Origin: Actinoplanes oryzae | GTDB lineage: Bacteria > Actinomycetota > Actinomycetes > Mycobacteriales > Micromonosporaceae | DNA: 64,000 bases | Assembly (NCBI RefSeq): GCF_030757795.1 | Contig: NZ_JAUQWH010000014.1 | Coordinates: 1 to 64,000, forward strand | Reading direction: 5' to 3' | Shown here: positions 27,610 to 35,828 of the stretch, in pieces | Layout of the letters: the number at the start of each line of letters is the position of its first letter | How positions within the stretch are numbered: the first letter of the stretch is position 1 | Translations under genes and position numbers: made by a program | Notes under the pieces: generated by a model | What the model saw: only the letters and a program-made list of their open reading frames with translations | Database searches by the model: none | Told to the model about the DNA's origin: nothing

Positions 27610-28359
27610 TCAAGCCTCGCTGACCAGCAAGGTGGCGCCGGCCAGGGTCAGGTACCAGGGCGAGTCGGTGAATCCGGGGCCGGTCTCCTCGCCGATATAG
27701 GCGTCGATGTGCCGGGCGCCGCCGCGGCCGGGGGTGAACTCGTCGGTCACCCGCCAGGCGCCCGCCCGCAACCGGTTGCAGACCTCGGCGGCCGGCGCGG
27801 ACCCGTCGTCGGCGTGGCCGCAGGAGGCGATGCGGAAACGGGTGCCGGCCGCGAGCACCCCGGGATCGGCCGCCGCGGACACGAAGGGACGCAGGGCCCG
27901 GCCGGCCGTGTCGCGCGGCGCGGTGTCGAGCCAGAAGCCGACGTCGTACGACCAGTTCAGATAGCGGCCACTCGCCGTGCGCCCGGTCCCCTCCTCCTCG
28001 ACCGCGGCCACGAAGTCCGCCGGATAGTCGCCCAGGTCGGCGTCGCCGTGCGCGCACCTGATCGTGCGGCAGCCGGTGACCGTCTCGCCGTCGCCGTCAT
28101 GGAACTCCTCGACAGCCGTGTAGTAGACGGTCACCTCCCACCCGGCGGACGGCGAGGCGGTGACCGCGCGACTCACGGCGCCCGAGCTGACAGAAGCGAA
28201 AGGCCCCGACGGCGAAACGACAGAGGGCGAAGGCGCAGCGACGGGCGAAGGCACAGCGACGAACGAGGGCGCAGCGACGGGCGAGGGCGCAGCGACCGGC
28301 GACGGCGAGTCGCACGCGGCGAGGGCGGCCACGAGCAGGACCGGCAGCCGTCGGAGCAT
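27610..28359 (-). CDS. lipoprotein with PSPVAA repeats and a 3D-like domain
   Basis: A 249-residue protein with a lipoprotein signal (VLLVAALAAC, lipid Cys near residue 16). A proline-rich repeat follows (PSPVAAPSPVAAPSFVAVPS, about 20-50), then a domain from about 75 to the end. That domain has VTVYYTAVEEF, GRYLNW, a GTRFRIASCG block and VTDEFTPGRGGARHIDAYIG, which resembles the 3D domain (three conserved Asp) of MltA/RlpA-type cell-wall proteins. It is likely anchored outside the membrane and could act on or bind peptidoglycan. The start at 28359 has AGGGTGA upstream. Confidence 0.65.
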   Translation of the reverse strand: MLRRLPVLLVAALAACDSPSPVAAPSPVAAPSFVAVPSPVAAPSPSVVSPSGPFASVSSGAVSRAVTASPSAGWEVTVYYTAVEEFHDGDGETVTGCRTIRCAHGDADLGDYPADFVAAVEEEGTGRTASGRYLNWSYDVGFWLDTAPRDTAGRALRPFVSAAADPGVLAAGTRFRIASCGHADDGSAPAAEVCNRLRAGAWRVTDEFTPGRGGARHIDAYIGEETGPGFTDSPWYLTLAGATLLVSEA

Positions 28360-28401
28360 GGCCTTCACCCTGCCAGGTGACAACGGCATCCGAAGCCGAC
28401 T

Positions 28402-28422
28402 TAAGCATTGGCTTATATAAGC
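28402..28422. promoter_or_regulatory. ArsR-type operator, alternating TAAGC/GCTTA half-sites
   Basis: TAAGC at 28402, GCTTA at 28411 and ATAAGC at 28417 alternate, and GCTTATATAAGC (28411-28422) is a perfect palindrome. The AT-rich patch lies 22-42 bases before the ArsR GTG and probably overlaps its promoter, as in autoregulated ArsR genes. Confidence 0.7.
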
Positions 28423-28443
28423 ACCGACTGATACCGTACGCCC

Positions 28444-28809
28444 GTGCACGCGTTCGATGTGCTCGGCGACCCGGTGCGCCGCCGCATCCTGGAGCTGCTC
28501 GCCGACGGTGAGCAGGCCTCGGGGGCGATCACCGACGTCGTCCGGGCGGAGTTCGGCATCTCCCAGCCGGCCGTGTCCCAGCACCTGCGGGTGCTGCGCG
28601 ACAACGGCTTCGCGACCGTGCGCCCCGACGGCGCCCGGCGGCTCTACGCGGTGGACGACACCGCGTTGCGCGAGGCGGACGCCTGGCTGGCGAGATTCCG
28701 GCGCTTCTGGACGCCGCACCTGGACGCCCTGGCCACGGAGGTGGCTCGGGGCAAGCGCCGGCGCCGGCTGGGCGCCGGGACCGACTCCGACCCGGGAGAT
28801 CCCGCATGA
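28444..28809 (+). CDS. ArsR-family transcriptional regulator
   Basis: A 121-residue winged-helix protein: FDVLGDPVRRRILELLADGE (about 4-23) followed by the recognition helix ISQPAVSQHLRVLRDNGF (about 39-56). It has no metal-binding cysteines, so it belongs to the ArsR branch paired with SRPBCC (AHSA1) proteins. Its stop overlaps the start of the SRPBCC gene (ATGA), so the two are co-translated, and the palindrome upstream suggests autorepression. Start codon GTG. Confidence 0.9.
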   Translation: MHAFDVLGDPVRRRILELLADGEQASGAITDVVRAEFGISQPAVSQHLRVLRDNGFATVRPDGARRLYAVDDTALREADAWLARFRRFWTPHLDALATEVARGKRRRRLGAGTDSDPGDPA

Positions 28810-29438
28810 GTTTCGCGACGCACGAGATGAGCACCGTCCGCCGCACCGTCGGCGACCGCACCCTCGAGGCCGGCCAGGCCCGGGTGCAGACCATCAGCCA
28901 GGTGTACGACACCGATGTCGAGGACCTGTGGGAGGCCGTGACGACTCCCGAGCGGATCGCCCGCTGGTTCCTGCCGGTCAGCGGCGAGCTCGTCGAGGGC
29001 GGCAAGTACAGCATCGAGGGCAACGCCAGCGGCACGATCACCCGCTGCGACCGGCCCCGCGGGTTCGCCGCGACGTGGGAGTTCAACGGCCAGGTGAGCT
29101 GGATCGAGGTGCGCCTGAGCGCCGAGCCGGACGGCCGGTCGCGCTTCGAGCTGGAGCACGTGGCGCACGTGGACGACGAGTTCTGGGACCAGTACGGGCC
29201 GGGTGCCACCGGCATCGGCTGGGACCTGTCGCTGCTCGGGCTCGCGATGCACGTCAAGGAGCCGGGGTCGGCGATCGACCCGCGCGAGTCCGAGGCGTGG
29301 ACGCTGTCGGACGAGGGCAAGGCCTATCTGCGCACCCTCGCGGACGCCTGGGCCGAGGCCGCGATCGCCAACGGGCAGGACGCGACCGCAGCCCGGGCCG
29401 CTGCGGACCGCTCCTACGCCTTCTATACGGGCAGCTGA
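28806..29438 (+). CDS. SRPBCC/AHSA1-family protein
   Basis: A 210-residue START-like protein of the AHSA1 group: VYDTDVEDLWEAVTTPERIA (about 33-52), ARWFLPVSGELVEGGKY, then GFAATWEFNG and the C-terminal helix. Members bind hydrophobic ligands or act as co-factors of the ArsR partner; the ligand is unknown. The ATG overlaps the ArsR stop by four bases. The last codons and stop are inside a 26-bp duplication. Confidence 0.88.
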   Translation: MSFATHEMSTVRRTVGDRTLEAGQARVQTISQVYDTDVEDLWEAVTTPERIARWFLPVSGELVEGGKYSIEGNASGTITRCDRPRGFAATWEFNGQVSWIEVRLSAEPDGRSRFELEHVAHVDDEFWDQYGPGATGIGWDLSLLGLAMHVKEPGSAIDPRESEAWTLSDEGKAYLRTLADAWAEAAIANGQDATAARAAADRSYAFYTGS

Positions 29439-29474
29439 GAGACAAGCGCTATACGGGCAGCTGAGAGACAAGCG
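29423..29474. repeat. 26-bp duplication spanning the SRPBCC stop codon
   Basis: CTATACGGGCAGCTGAGAGA plus CAAGCG occurs at 29423 and, unchanged, at 29449. The unit covers the last codons, the TGA (29436) and 10 bases downstream. The perfect identity suggests a recent event. Confidence 0.95.
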
Positions 29475-29514
29475 CCACGCCGGCCATCCGGCAACGGACG
29501 ATCGGCGTGGCGCT
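29471..29514. terminator. bidirectional terminator between SRPBCC and YcnI genes
   Basis: AGCGCCACGCC and GGCGTGGCGCT are perfect 11-bp arms with a 22-base loop. The element sits between two convergent genes and would serve both. Confidence 0.7.
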
Positions 29515-29530
29515 CGGACGATCCCGCAGG

Positions 29531-30259
29531 CTACTTGGCCGGGGTGGTGGGGGCGGCCGCGGCGGCCCGGCGGTAGGCGAGCAGGCCGAGCACCAGGCCC
29601 GCCAGCCCGAGCACGATCCCGGCGATCCCGGTCCAGCTCGGGCCGCCGTCGTCGCCGGACTCCGCCGAGGCGGTCACGGCCGGCGCGGCGGAGGAGGCGG
29701 CCGCGGTGTCGGTGCCCTCGGCGGCGGCCTTGGTGAGCTTGAGCACGGGCGCCGGCTTCTCGGGCTCGGTGCCGTCGGTGGTGGGCTCGTCGATCCACCG
29801 GACGATCGTGCCGTCGGAGTAGGTCTGCAGCGCCTTGAAGACGACCTGGTCGGCCTCCGGCATCGGGCCGAGCGAGACGTCGAACTCCTGGAACTGGCCC
29901 GGCTTGACGGCCGCGTCCCCGGCCGCCGTCCAGGTGATCTTGCTGACGGCCTCGCTGATCTGCGCGCCGTGGGCCTCGATGGGCTTGGCGAGCTTCGCCT
30001 TCTCGGCGACCGCGGTCCAGCCGGCGACCGGCTTGAGCGACACCGAGGCGAACGGCGTGTCCGTGGGCAGGCTGACCTCGACCTTGGTGGTGTTCTGGTC
30101 GTCCATCTCGTTCGGCACCCGGAAGGTGACCTTCGCGTAGCCGCCCTGGACGGCCTCGTCGGGGTTGACGGTCACGTGCGCGGACGCGGGCACGGCGAGG
30201 GCGAGGGTGAACAGGGCCGCCAGGCCACCGACCACGCCCGTACGCTTCAGCAGGGACAT
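29531..30259 (-). CDS. ycnI: YcnI-like (DUF1775) membrane-anchored copper-site protein
   Basis: A 242-residue secreted protein. The signal peptide ends VPASAHVTV, which leaves His at the mature N-terminus, as in the YcnI Cu(II) brace. The DUF1775 domain runs to about residue 165 with YAKVTFRVPNE and SLKPVAGW and a conserved WTA. A Thr/Ala-rich linker and one transmembrane helix (about 208-230) anchor it to the membrane. It probably handles copper outside the cell. Usually it neighbours PCu(A)C/CopC genes; here it is followed by a two-component system instead. Confidence 0.85.
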   Translation of the reverse strand: MSLLKRTGVVGGLAALFTLALAVPASAHVTVNPDEAVQGGYAKVTFRVPNEMDDQNTTKVEVSLPTDTPFASVSLKPVAGWTAVAEKAKLAKPIEAHGAQISEAVSKITWTAAGDAAVKPGQFQEFDVSLGPMPEADQVVFKALQTYSDGTIVRWIDEPTTDGTEPEKPAPVLKLTKAAAEGTDTAAASSAAPAVTASAESGDDGGPSWTGIAGIVLGLAGLVLGLLAYRRAAAAAPTTPAK

Positions 30260-30352
30260 CTCCGGCCTTCCGAATCGGGGGATACGCGCCCGACAGCCGA
30301 GCCGGGCACGCCCGTTAGTCGATCGGTGCCCGCGAGAAGTTCCCGGGCAATC

Positions 30353-31714
30353 TCAGCCGACCGGCAGGCGCACCTCGGCGCGCAGTCCCGGCGGTGGCAC
30401 GGTCCCGCGCAGCGTCACCGTCCCGCGGTGCCGGCGCACCAGCTCACGCACGATCGCCAGCCCCAGTCCCGATCCCCCGGCGTCGCGCGCCCGGGCGTCG
30501 TCGAGCCGGGTGAACCGGTCGAAGACCCGCTCCCGGTCGGCGGCGGGGATGCCCGGGCCGTCGTCGGTCACCGCGATGATCCGGTACGCCCCCTCGCCCG
30601 CCACCTCCAGCCGCACGGCCGACGCCGCATGCCGTACGGCGTTGTCCAGCAGGTTCGCCACCACCCGCGCGAGCGCGTCGCGGTCGCCGAGCACCCGGTG
30701 CGGCACCGCCGGCCGCTCGTAGCCGACCGTCGGGTACCGGGCGGCGACCTCGGAAAGCAGCTGCCCGAGCTCGACCTCCTCGCGCGCGGGCGCCACGGGC
30801 CGTCCGCCGGCGTCGTCGGCGCGGGCGAGCAGCAGCAGGTCGTCGACGAGCCGGCTGAGCCGGTCGACGTCGGTGAGCAGGTCCCCGGCCAGCGCCGGCC
30901 AGTCCGTGGCGGCGGCGGGCAGGACCTGGGCGACCTCGAGCTCGGTGCGCATGTTGGTCAGCGGGCTGCGCAGCTCGTGGGCCGCGTCGGCGACGAACGC
31001 GCGCTGGCGGGCCCGGGCGGCGTCGAGGCGGTGCAGCATGTCGTTCAGCGTGACGGCGAGGCGGTGGATCTCGTCGCGGGAGTCCGGCTCGGGCAGCCGC
31101 CCCGGCCGCGTACCCCCGGTGATCTCCTCGGCCCCGGCCCGCAGCGCCTCGACCGGGCGCAGCGCCGCGCCGGACACCCGCCACGCGACCAGCGCGAGCA
31201 GCGCGATCAAGGGCGGGAAGGTCGCCAGCAGGGCGACCCGGAGCAGGTGCACGCTCTGGGTGAGGTCGTCGGTAGGGCGCGCGACGAGGACGGTCACGCG
31301 GGCGTCGGACGGGCCGGCGCGCACGGCGACCACGCGGACGCGGCCGTCGAGGCCGATGCGGGAGCCGGGGATGTCGGTGCCCTCGCGGTCGGTGAGCACT
31401 GTCAGCTCGCGCGGGTAGAGGATCGGCACGAGCCGGTCGGCGCCGGCGGACACGCTGAGGACCCGGCCGGCGGCGTCGACCACCTGGACGCGTACCGACG
31501 GGGCTGCCGGCACCGGGTCGGACAGCGAGCGGGTGTTCACCAGCGCGGCCACCGCGTCGGCCGTGTCGAGGGCCTCCTCGGTGGCCGTGCGCAGCAGCGC
31601 GAAGTGCATGGTGACGACCAGCACGACGCCGCCGCCCGCGAGCCCGACGACCAGGGTGGCCACGGAGACGAGCAGCAGCCGCGCCCGCAGGCTCAGGCGG
31701 CGCAGCCAGCGCAC
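30353..31714 (-). CDS. sensor histidine kinase, two-component system
   Basis: A 453-residue membrane kinase: transmembrane helix 1 at about 12-36, an extracytoplasmic sensor of about 120 residues, helix 2 at about 158-180, HAMP, then the H-box AFVADAAHELRSPLTNM with His246, N-box NLLDNAVRHA, G1 DDGPGIP and G2 GSGLGLAIV. It starts at GTG 31714, one base after the response-regulator stop, so the pair is co-translated. The signal is unknown; the neighbouring YcnI gene makes copper or envelope stress plausible. Confidence 0.93.
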   Translation of the reverse strand: MRWLRRLSLRARLLLVSVATLVVGLAGGGVVLVVTMHFALLRTATEEALDTADAVAALVNTRSLSDPVPAAPSVRVQVVDAAGRVLSVSAGADRLVPILYPRELTVLTDREGTDIPGSRIGLDGRVRVVAVRAGPSDARVTVLVARPTDDLTQSVHLLRVALLATFPPLIALLALVAWRVSGAALRPVEALRAGAEEITGGTRPGRLPEPDSRDEIHRLAVTLNDMLHRLDAARARQRAFVADAAHELRSPLTNMRTELEVAQVLPAAATDWPALAGDLLTDVDRLSRLVDDLLLLARADDAGGRPVAPAREEVELGQLLSEVAARYPTVGYERPAVPHRVLGDRDALARVVANLLDNAVRHAASAVRLEVAGEGAYRIIAVTDDGPGIPAADRERVFDRFTRLDDARARDAGGSGLGLAIVRELVRRHRGTVTLRGTVPPPGLRAEVRLPVG

Positions 31715-31715
31715 C

Positions 31716-32384
31716 TCAGGCCCCGGCCGGGGCGGCCAGCCGGTAGCCCGCCCCGCGCACGGTCTCGAGCCGGTCGCGGCCGATCTTGCGGCGCAGGTAG
31801 CCGGCGTACACCTCGACGGCGTTGGCGGCGGTCTGCTCGGCGGCGTCCCAGACGTGGTCGAGCAGCTCGGTCTTGGAGACCACCTCGCCGGGGCGGCGGA
31901 TGAGGTACTCCAGCAGGGCGTACTCGCGGGCGGTCAGGGTGACCTCGGCACCTGAGACCGTCACCTTGCGCTGCGCGGGATCCAGCTCGATGTCGCCGTG
32001 GCGCAGCACGACCGGGCGCCGCGGCGTGCCCCGGCGCAGTAGCGCGCGCAGGCGGGCGAGCAGGACGACGTACGAGAAGGGCTTCGTCAGATAGTCGTCG
32101 GCGCCGCAGTCGAGGCCGTCGGCCTGGTCGTACTCGCCGTCCTTGGCCGAGAGCATGAGCACGGGCAGCCACTTGCGCTCGGCCCGCAGCTGCCGCACGA
32201 CCCGGTAGCCGGACAGCCGGGGCAGCATGACGTCGAGGATCATCGCGTCGTAGTCGCCGTGGCGGGCCTTGTCGAGCCCGTCCTGCCCGTCGAGGGCGAT
32301 GTCCACCGCGAACCCCTCGGCCTGCAACCCCCGCCGCAGCGCGACGGCCAGCCGTTCCTCGTCCTCCACCACAAGCACCCGCAC
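31716..32384 (-). CDS. OmpR-family response regulator
   Basis: A 222-residue regulator with receiver (1-120: VLVVEDEERL, phospho-acceptor Asp51 in MILDVMLPR, Lys near 100 in YLTKPFS) and a winged-helix DNA-binding domain (EYALLEYLIRRPGEVVSKTE, VYAGYLRRKIG, TVRGAGYRL). It is the partner of the kinase directly downstream. The GTG at 32384 matches the family start; a second GTG two codons on has better spacing to AGGGGA and cannot be excluded. Confidence 0.93.
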   Translation of the reverse strand: MRVLVVEDEERLAVALRRGLQAEGFAVDIALDGQDGLDKARHGDYDAMILDVMLPRLSGYRVVRQLRAERKWLPVLMLSAKDGEYDQADGLDCGADDYLTKPFSYVVLLARLRALLRRGTPRRPVVLRHGDIELDPAQRKVTVSGAEVTLTAREYALLEYLIRRPGEVVSKTELLDHVWDAAEQTAANAVEVYAGYLRRKIGRDRLETVRGAGYRLAAPAGA

Positions 32385-32388
32385 TCCC

Positions 32389-32946
32389 CTACCTTGGCAC
32401 GTGGGTACCACCACCCCGCAGCCCGTCCATCACGATGTCGAGCAGGTGCCGCGACCGGTTGGCGAAGTCGTCGTCGGGCAGCCGCCACAGGAAGCCGACG
32501 AGCAGCAGCACCTCGTCCGCGTCCACGTCCGGGCGCAGCGTGCCGGCCTCCTGACCCGCGCGCAGCAGCATGGTGATCGCCGCGGCGGTCCGGTCGTAGT
32601 ACTCGCCGGACAGCTCCGCGCGGGTCGCCGCGTGCACGGCCTCGGCGACACCGTGCTTGATCCGCCCGTACGCGGCGAGCCGGTCGAACCACCGCCGCAG
32701 CGCCACCAGCGGTGGGTGCGCCTTGAGCAGCACGGGCGCGGCGCCGATGACCTCCTCGACGTCGTCGCGGTAGGCGGCCAGCAGCAGCGACTCCCGCGTC
32801 GGGAAGTGCCGGTACAGCGTGCCCTGCCCCACCCCGGCGCGCTTGGCGATCGACTGCAGCGTGGCGTCGCTGGACTCCTTGAGCGCCGCGCGGGCGACCT
32901 CCAGCAGGTGGGCTCGGTTGTGTTCGGCATCTCGGCGCGGGCTCAC
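32389..32946 (-). CDS. TetR-family repressor of the divergent SDR gene
   Basis: A 185-residue TetR protein with a helix-turn-helix at about 10-55 (IAKRAGVGQGTLYRHFPTRE). The GTG at 32946 has AGAGGAG 6 bases upstream. It is divergent from the SDR gene at 33031, and two identical 14-bp palindromes lie in the 84 bases between them, so it should repress both directions. It ends 4 bases before the response-regulator start; the two are separate units. Confidence 0.92.
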   Translation of the reverse strand: MSPRRDAEHNRAHLLEVARAALKESSDATLQSIAKRAGVGQGTLYRHFPTRESLLLAAYRDDVEEVIGAAPVLLKAHPPLVALRRWFDRLAAYGRIKHGVAEAVHAATRAELSGEYYDRTAAAITMLLRAGQEAGTLRPDVDADEVLLLVGFLWRLPDDDFANRSRHLLDIVMDGLRGGGTHVPR

Positions 32947-32964
32947 GGCACTCCTCTGGCGATC

Positions 32965-32978
32965 CGGACACGTGTCCG
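32965..32978. promoter_or_regulatory. TetR operator, copy near the TetR gene
   Basis: CGGACACGTGTCCG is a perfect 14-bp palindrome, 19 bases upstream of the TetR start. It is identical to the copy at 32997. Confidence 0.85.
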
Positions 32979-32996
32979 CTACGGTTGCCGCTGAAG

Positions 32997-33010
32997 CGGA
33001 CACGTGTCCG
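32997..33010. promoter_or_regulatory. TetR operator, copy near the SDR gene
   Basis: The second identical CGGACACGTGTCCG palindrome is 20 bases upstream of the SDR start and 32 bp (three helical turns) from the first, so bound dimers would sit on the same DNA face. Confidence 0.85.
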
Positions 33011-33030
33011 CAATAGTAGCGGGAGGCACC

Positions 33031-33717
33031 ATGAGCAAGGTCATCGCCGTCACGGGCGCGTCGGCCGGCATCGGATCGGCCATCGCCCGGCGACTCGCCC
33101 GCGCCGGGCACCGGCTCGTGCTGGGCGCGCGACGCGAGGATCGCCTCGAACAGCTCGCAACGGAGCTGCCCGGGGTCGCGTACCGGAAGACCGACGTCCG
33201 CGTCCGCGGCGACCTGGACGCCCTCGTGGCCCTGGCCCGCGAGCGCTTCGGCCGCCTCGACGTCCTGGTCGCCAACGCCGGCGTCGCCACCGTCGCACCC
33301 CTCGACGACCTGGCGGTGGAGACCTGGGAGGACATGATCGACATCAACCTCAAAGGCTTCCTGTACGGCGTGAGCGCCGCCCTGCCCGTCTTCCGCGCGC
33401 AGGACTCCGGGCACTTCGTGACGGTCGTGTCCACCTCCGGCCTGCGCATCGTCCCGGGCCAGGCGGTCTACGCGGGCACCAAGAACGCCGTCCGCACCAT
33501 CTCCGAGGCCCTGCGCCAGGAGGCCGGCCCGTCGATCCGCGTCACCGCCGTCTCCCCCGGCTACGTGGCCACCGATTTCGCCGGCGGCCCGGCCGGGACC
33601 AAGCCCGAGTGGGCCATGCACCCCGACGCCATCGCCCAGGCCATCGCGTACGCCATCGACCAGCCCGCCGAGGTCGACGTCAACGAGATCGTGATCCGGC
33701 CGACCGCTCAGGGGTGA
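33031..33717 (+). CDS. short-chain dehydrogenase/reductase
   Basis: A 228-residue classical SDR: TGASAGIG cofactor loop (8-15), NAG at about 85, catalytic Ser in STSG near 136 and Tyr-x3-Lys in VYAGTKNA near 150. GARRED after the second strand favours NADP(H). It oxidises or reduces an alcohol/ketone substrate that may also be the TetR ligand. Start 33031 is supported by GGGAGG. Its ligand-binding C-terminal part is of the YdfG-like short form. Confidence 0.9.
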   Translation: MSKVIAVTGASAGIGSAIARRLARAGHRLVLGARREDRLEQLATELPGVAYRKTDVRVRGDLDALVALARERFGRLDVLVANAGVATVAPLDDLAVETWEDMIDINLKGFLYGVSAALPVFRAQDSGHFVTVVSTSGLRIVPGQAVYAGTKNAVRTISEALRQEAGPSIRVTAVSPGYVATDFAGGPAGTKPEWAMHPDAIAQAIAYAIDQPAEVDVNEIVIRPTAQG

Positions 33718-33798
33718 GCCCGTAGGGGGCTTTCTCAGCCTCGTCACAGGCGGTTGCTTGCAGGATGGTCCCCAGAGTCACCGACGAGGGGGAAAGTC

Positions 33799-34905
33799 AT
33801 GAGCGTGTTCACGTCGAGGCCGGCACTGCGCTGGCTGGTGCCGGCCGCGGCGGCCGTGGTCGTCGTCGGGGGCGGTGCGGCCGCGGGGACCATCGCGGCG
33901 AGTGCCGACCCCACGCTGCCGGACATCACCGCGGCACAGCTGCTGACCGATGTGCAGAACGCGAAGGTGGACGGCATGTCCGGCACCGTCGTGCAGACCG
34001 CCGACCTCGGGCTGCCGGCGCTGCCCGGGCTCACCGGCTCGGGCGGCGGCCAGAGCGGCGCCGACCTGATGAACCTGGTGGCCGGCAGCAACACCGCCCG
34101 GGTCTGGTACGCCGGGGAGGACAAGGCGCGGGTCGCCCTGCTCAGCAAGCTGGGCGAGACCGACGTCATCCGCAACGGCCAGGACGTGTGGGTCTGGCGC
34201 AGCGCGCAGAACGAGGCCGCGCACCTCACGCTTCCGCAGGACGCCGGCCGGGACAAGACGCCCGAGGCTCTGCCGTCCGGCGTGCCGTCGACGCCGGCCG
34301 AGGCCGCCGACGCCGCGCTCAAGGCCGTCGACGCCACGACCGCGGTCACCACGACCGGGGCGGCGAGGGTCGCGGGCCGCGACGCGTACGAGCTGGTGCT
34401 CACCCCGCGCGACACGGCCTCGCTGGTCGGGCAGGTGCGCCTGGCGATCGACGGGGAGAAGAAGGTGCCGCTGGGCGTGGACGTCTACGCCAAGGGTGCC
34501 GACAACCCGGCGCTGCGCGTGTCGTTCCAGCAGGTCAGCTTCGAGGTGCCGGACGCCGAGCAGTTCAGCTTCAACCCGCCGGCCGGGGCGAAGGTGACCG
34601 AGTCCGGCGCCAAGGACCTCGAGAAGGCCGCCGCCGAGCACGAGAAGGCCGCCGAGCAGGCCGCCAAGGAGGCGCCCGAGGGCACGAAGGTCGTCGGCAC
34701 GGGCTGGACGTCGGTGCTGGTCGCCAAGGTGCCGGACAACGACCAGGTCACCGCGGTCACCGAGACCCTGCCGAAGGTGAGCGGCACGTGGGGCAGCGGG
34801 CGCCTGCTGACCAGCGCCCTGTTCAGCGCGCTGCTGACCGACGACGGCCGGGTGCTGGTCGGCGCGGTCGCCCCCGAGAAGCTGTACGAGGTCGCGGGCC
34901 AGTGA
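33799..34905 (+). CDS. LolA-like secreted/anchored protein of an ABC operon
   Basis: A 368-residue exported protein with an N-terminal helix (WLVPAAAAVVVVGGGAAAG, about 11-29) as uncleaved anchor or signal. The rest is a LolA/LppX-like half-barrel: repeated beta strands such as VWYAGEDKARVALL and QDVWVWRSAQN, then DAYELVLTPRD and VRLAIDGEKKVPLGVDVYAK. It probably binds lipid or another hydrophobic ligand outside the membrane. Its stop overlaps the GTG of the ATPase gene, so it works with the ABC-2 exporter downstream. Confidence 0.8.
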   Translation: MSVFTSRPALRWLVPAAAAVVVVGGGAAAGTIAASADPTLPDITAAQLLTDVQNAKVDGMSGTVVQTADLGLPALPGLTGSGGGQSGADLMNLVAGSNTARVWYAGEDKARVALLSKLGETDVIRNGQDVWVWRSAQNEAAHLTLPQDAGRDKTPEALPSGVPSTPAEAADAALKAVDATTAVTTTGAARVAGRDAYELVLTPRDTASLVGQVRLAIDGEKKVPLGVDVYAKGADNPALRVSFQQVSFEVPDAEQFSFNPPAGAKVTESGAKDLEKAAAEHEKAAEQAAKEAPEGTKVVGTGWTSVLVAKVPDNDQVTAVTETLPKVSGTWGSGRLLTSALFSALLTDDGRVLVGAVAPEKLYEVAGQ

Positions 34906-35828
34906 CCGACCTCGCGGTCGCCTCGCACGGGCTGACCAAGCGGTTCGGCAGCCAGGTCGCGGTGGACACCGTCGGCCTGGCTGTCCCGCGCGGGGCGGTC
35001 TACGGCTTCCTGGGACCCAACGGGTCGGGCAAGACCACCACGATCCGCATGCTGCTCGGCCTCGTCACGCCCACCTCCGGCACGCACGAGCTGCTGGGCG
35101 TGGCGATGCCGGAGGGCGCGGCGCGGGTGCTGCCCCGGGTGGGCGCGCTGGTCGAGGGGCCGGGCTTCCACCCGTACCTGTCGGGGCGGGACAATCTGCG
35201 CCGGCTGGACGCGGCCGACCGTACCGCGGAAGGCCGCACCTCCGGCGCGCGCATCGGCGCCGCGCTGGACCGGGTGGGGCTGGCGGCCGCGGCGGGCAAG
35301 CGCTACCGGACGTACTCGCTGGGGATGAAGCAGCGGCTCGCCCTCGCCGCGGCCCTGCTCGTCCCCCGCGACCTGCTCATCCTGGACGAGCCGACCAACG
35401 GCCTCGACCCCCAGGGCACCCGCGAGGTGCGCACGCTCATCGGCCGGCTCGCCGCCGAGGGCGCGACGGTTCTGCTGAGTACGCACCTGCTGGCCGAGGT
35501 GGAGCAGGTCTGCACGCAGGTCGGCGTCATGAGCCACGGCCGGCTCGTCGCCCAGGAACAGCTCGGCAAGCTCCGCGCCGACGCCGAGCCCCGGGCCCGC
35601 GTCCTGACCGACCGGCCCGGCGACGCGGCGGACGTGCTGCGGCGTACCGGGCTGGACGAGGTCGTGGTCTCCGCGGCCGAGGCGTCCGGCCGGCTCGGCG
35701 CGGTCCCGCCCGAGAAGGTCGTGGCCGCGCTGGTGCACGACGGCGTACCGGTGCGGGGCTTCACGGTCGAGACGCCGCGCCTGGAGGACGTGTTCGTGCA
35801 GCTCACCGGGAAGGGATTCGATGTCTGA
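34902..35828 (+). CDS. ABC transporter ATP-binding protein (ABC-2 type exporter)
   Basis: A 308-residue ATPase: Walker A GPNGSGKTT near 38, signature YSLGMKQRLA near 140, Walker B LLILDEPTNGLDPQG near 160 and H-loop STHLLAEVEQ near 193. The C-terminal 80 residues are the extra domain of the drug/bacitracin-type exporters. The GTG at 34902 overlaps the previous stop and its own end overlaps the permease start, so the three genes form one unit. Confidence 0.95.
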   Translation: MTDLAVASHGLTKRFGSQVAVDTVGLAVPRGAVYGFLGPNGSGKTTTIRMLLGLVTPTSGTHELLGVAMPEGAARVLPRVGALVEGPGFHPYLSGRDNLRRLDAADRTAEGRTSGARIGAALDRVGLAAAAGKRYRTYSLGMKQRLALAAALLVPRDLLILDEPTNGLDPQGTREVRTLIGRLAAEGATVLLSTHLLAEVEQVCTQVGVMSHGRLVAQEQLGKLRADAEPRARVLTDRPGDAADVLRRTGLDEVVVSAAEASGRLGAVPPEKVVAALVHDGVPVRGFTVETPRLEDVFVQLTGKGFDV

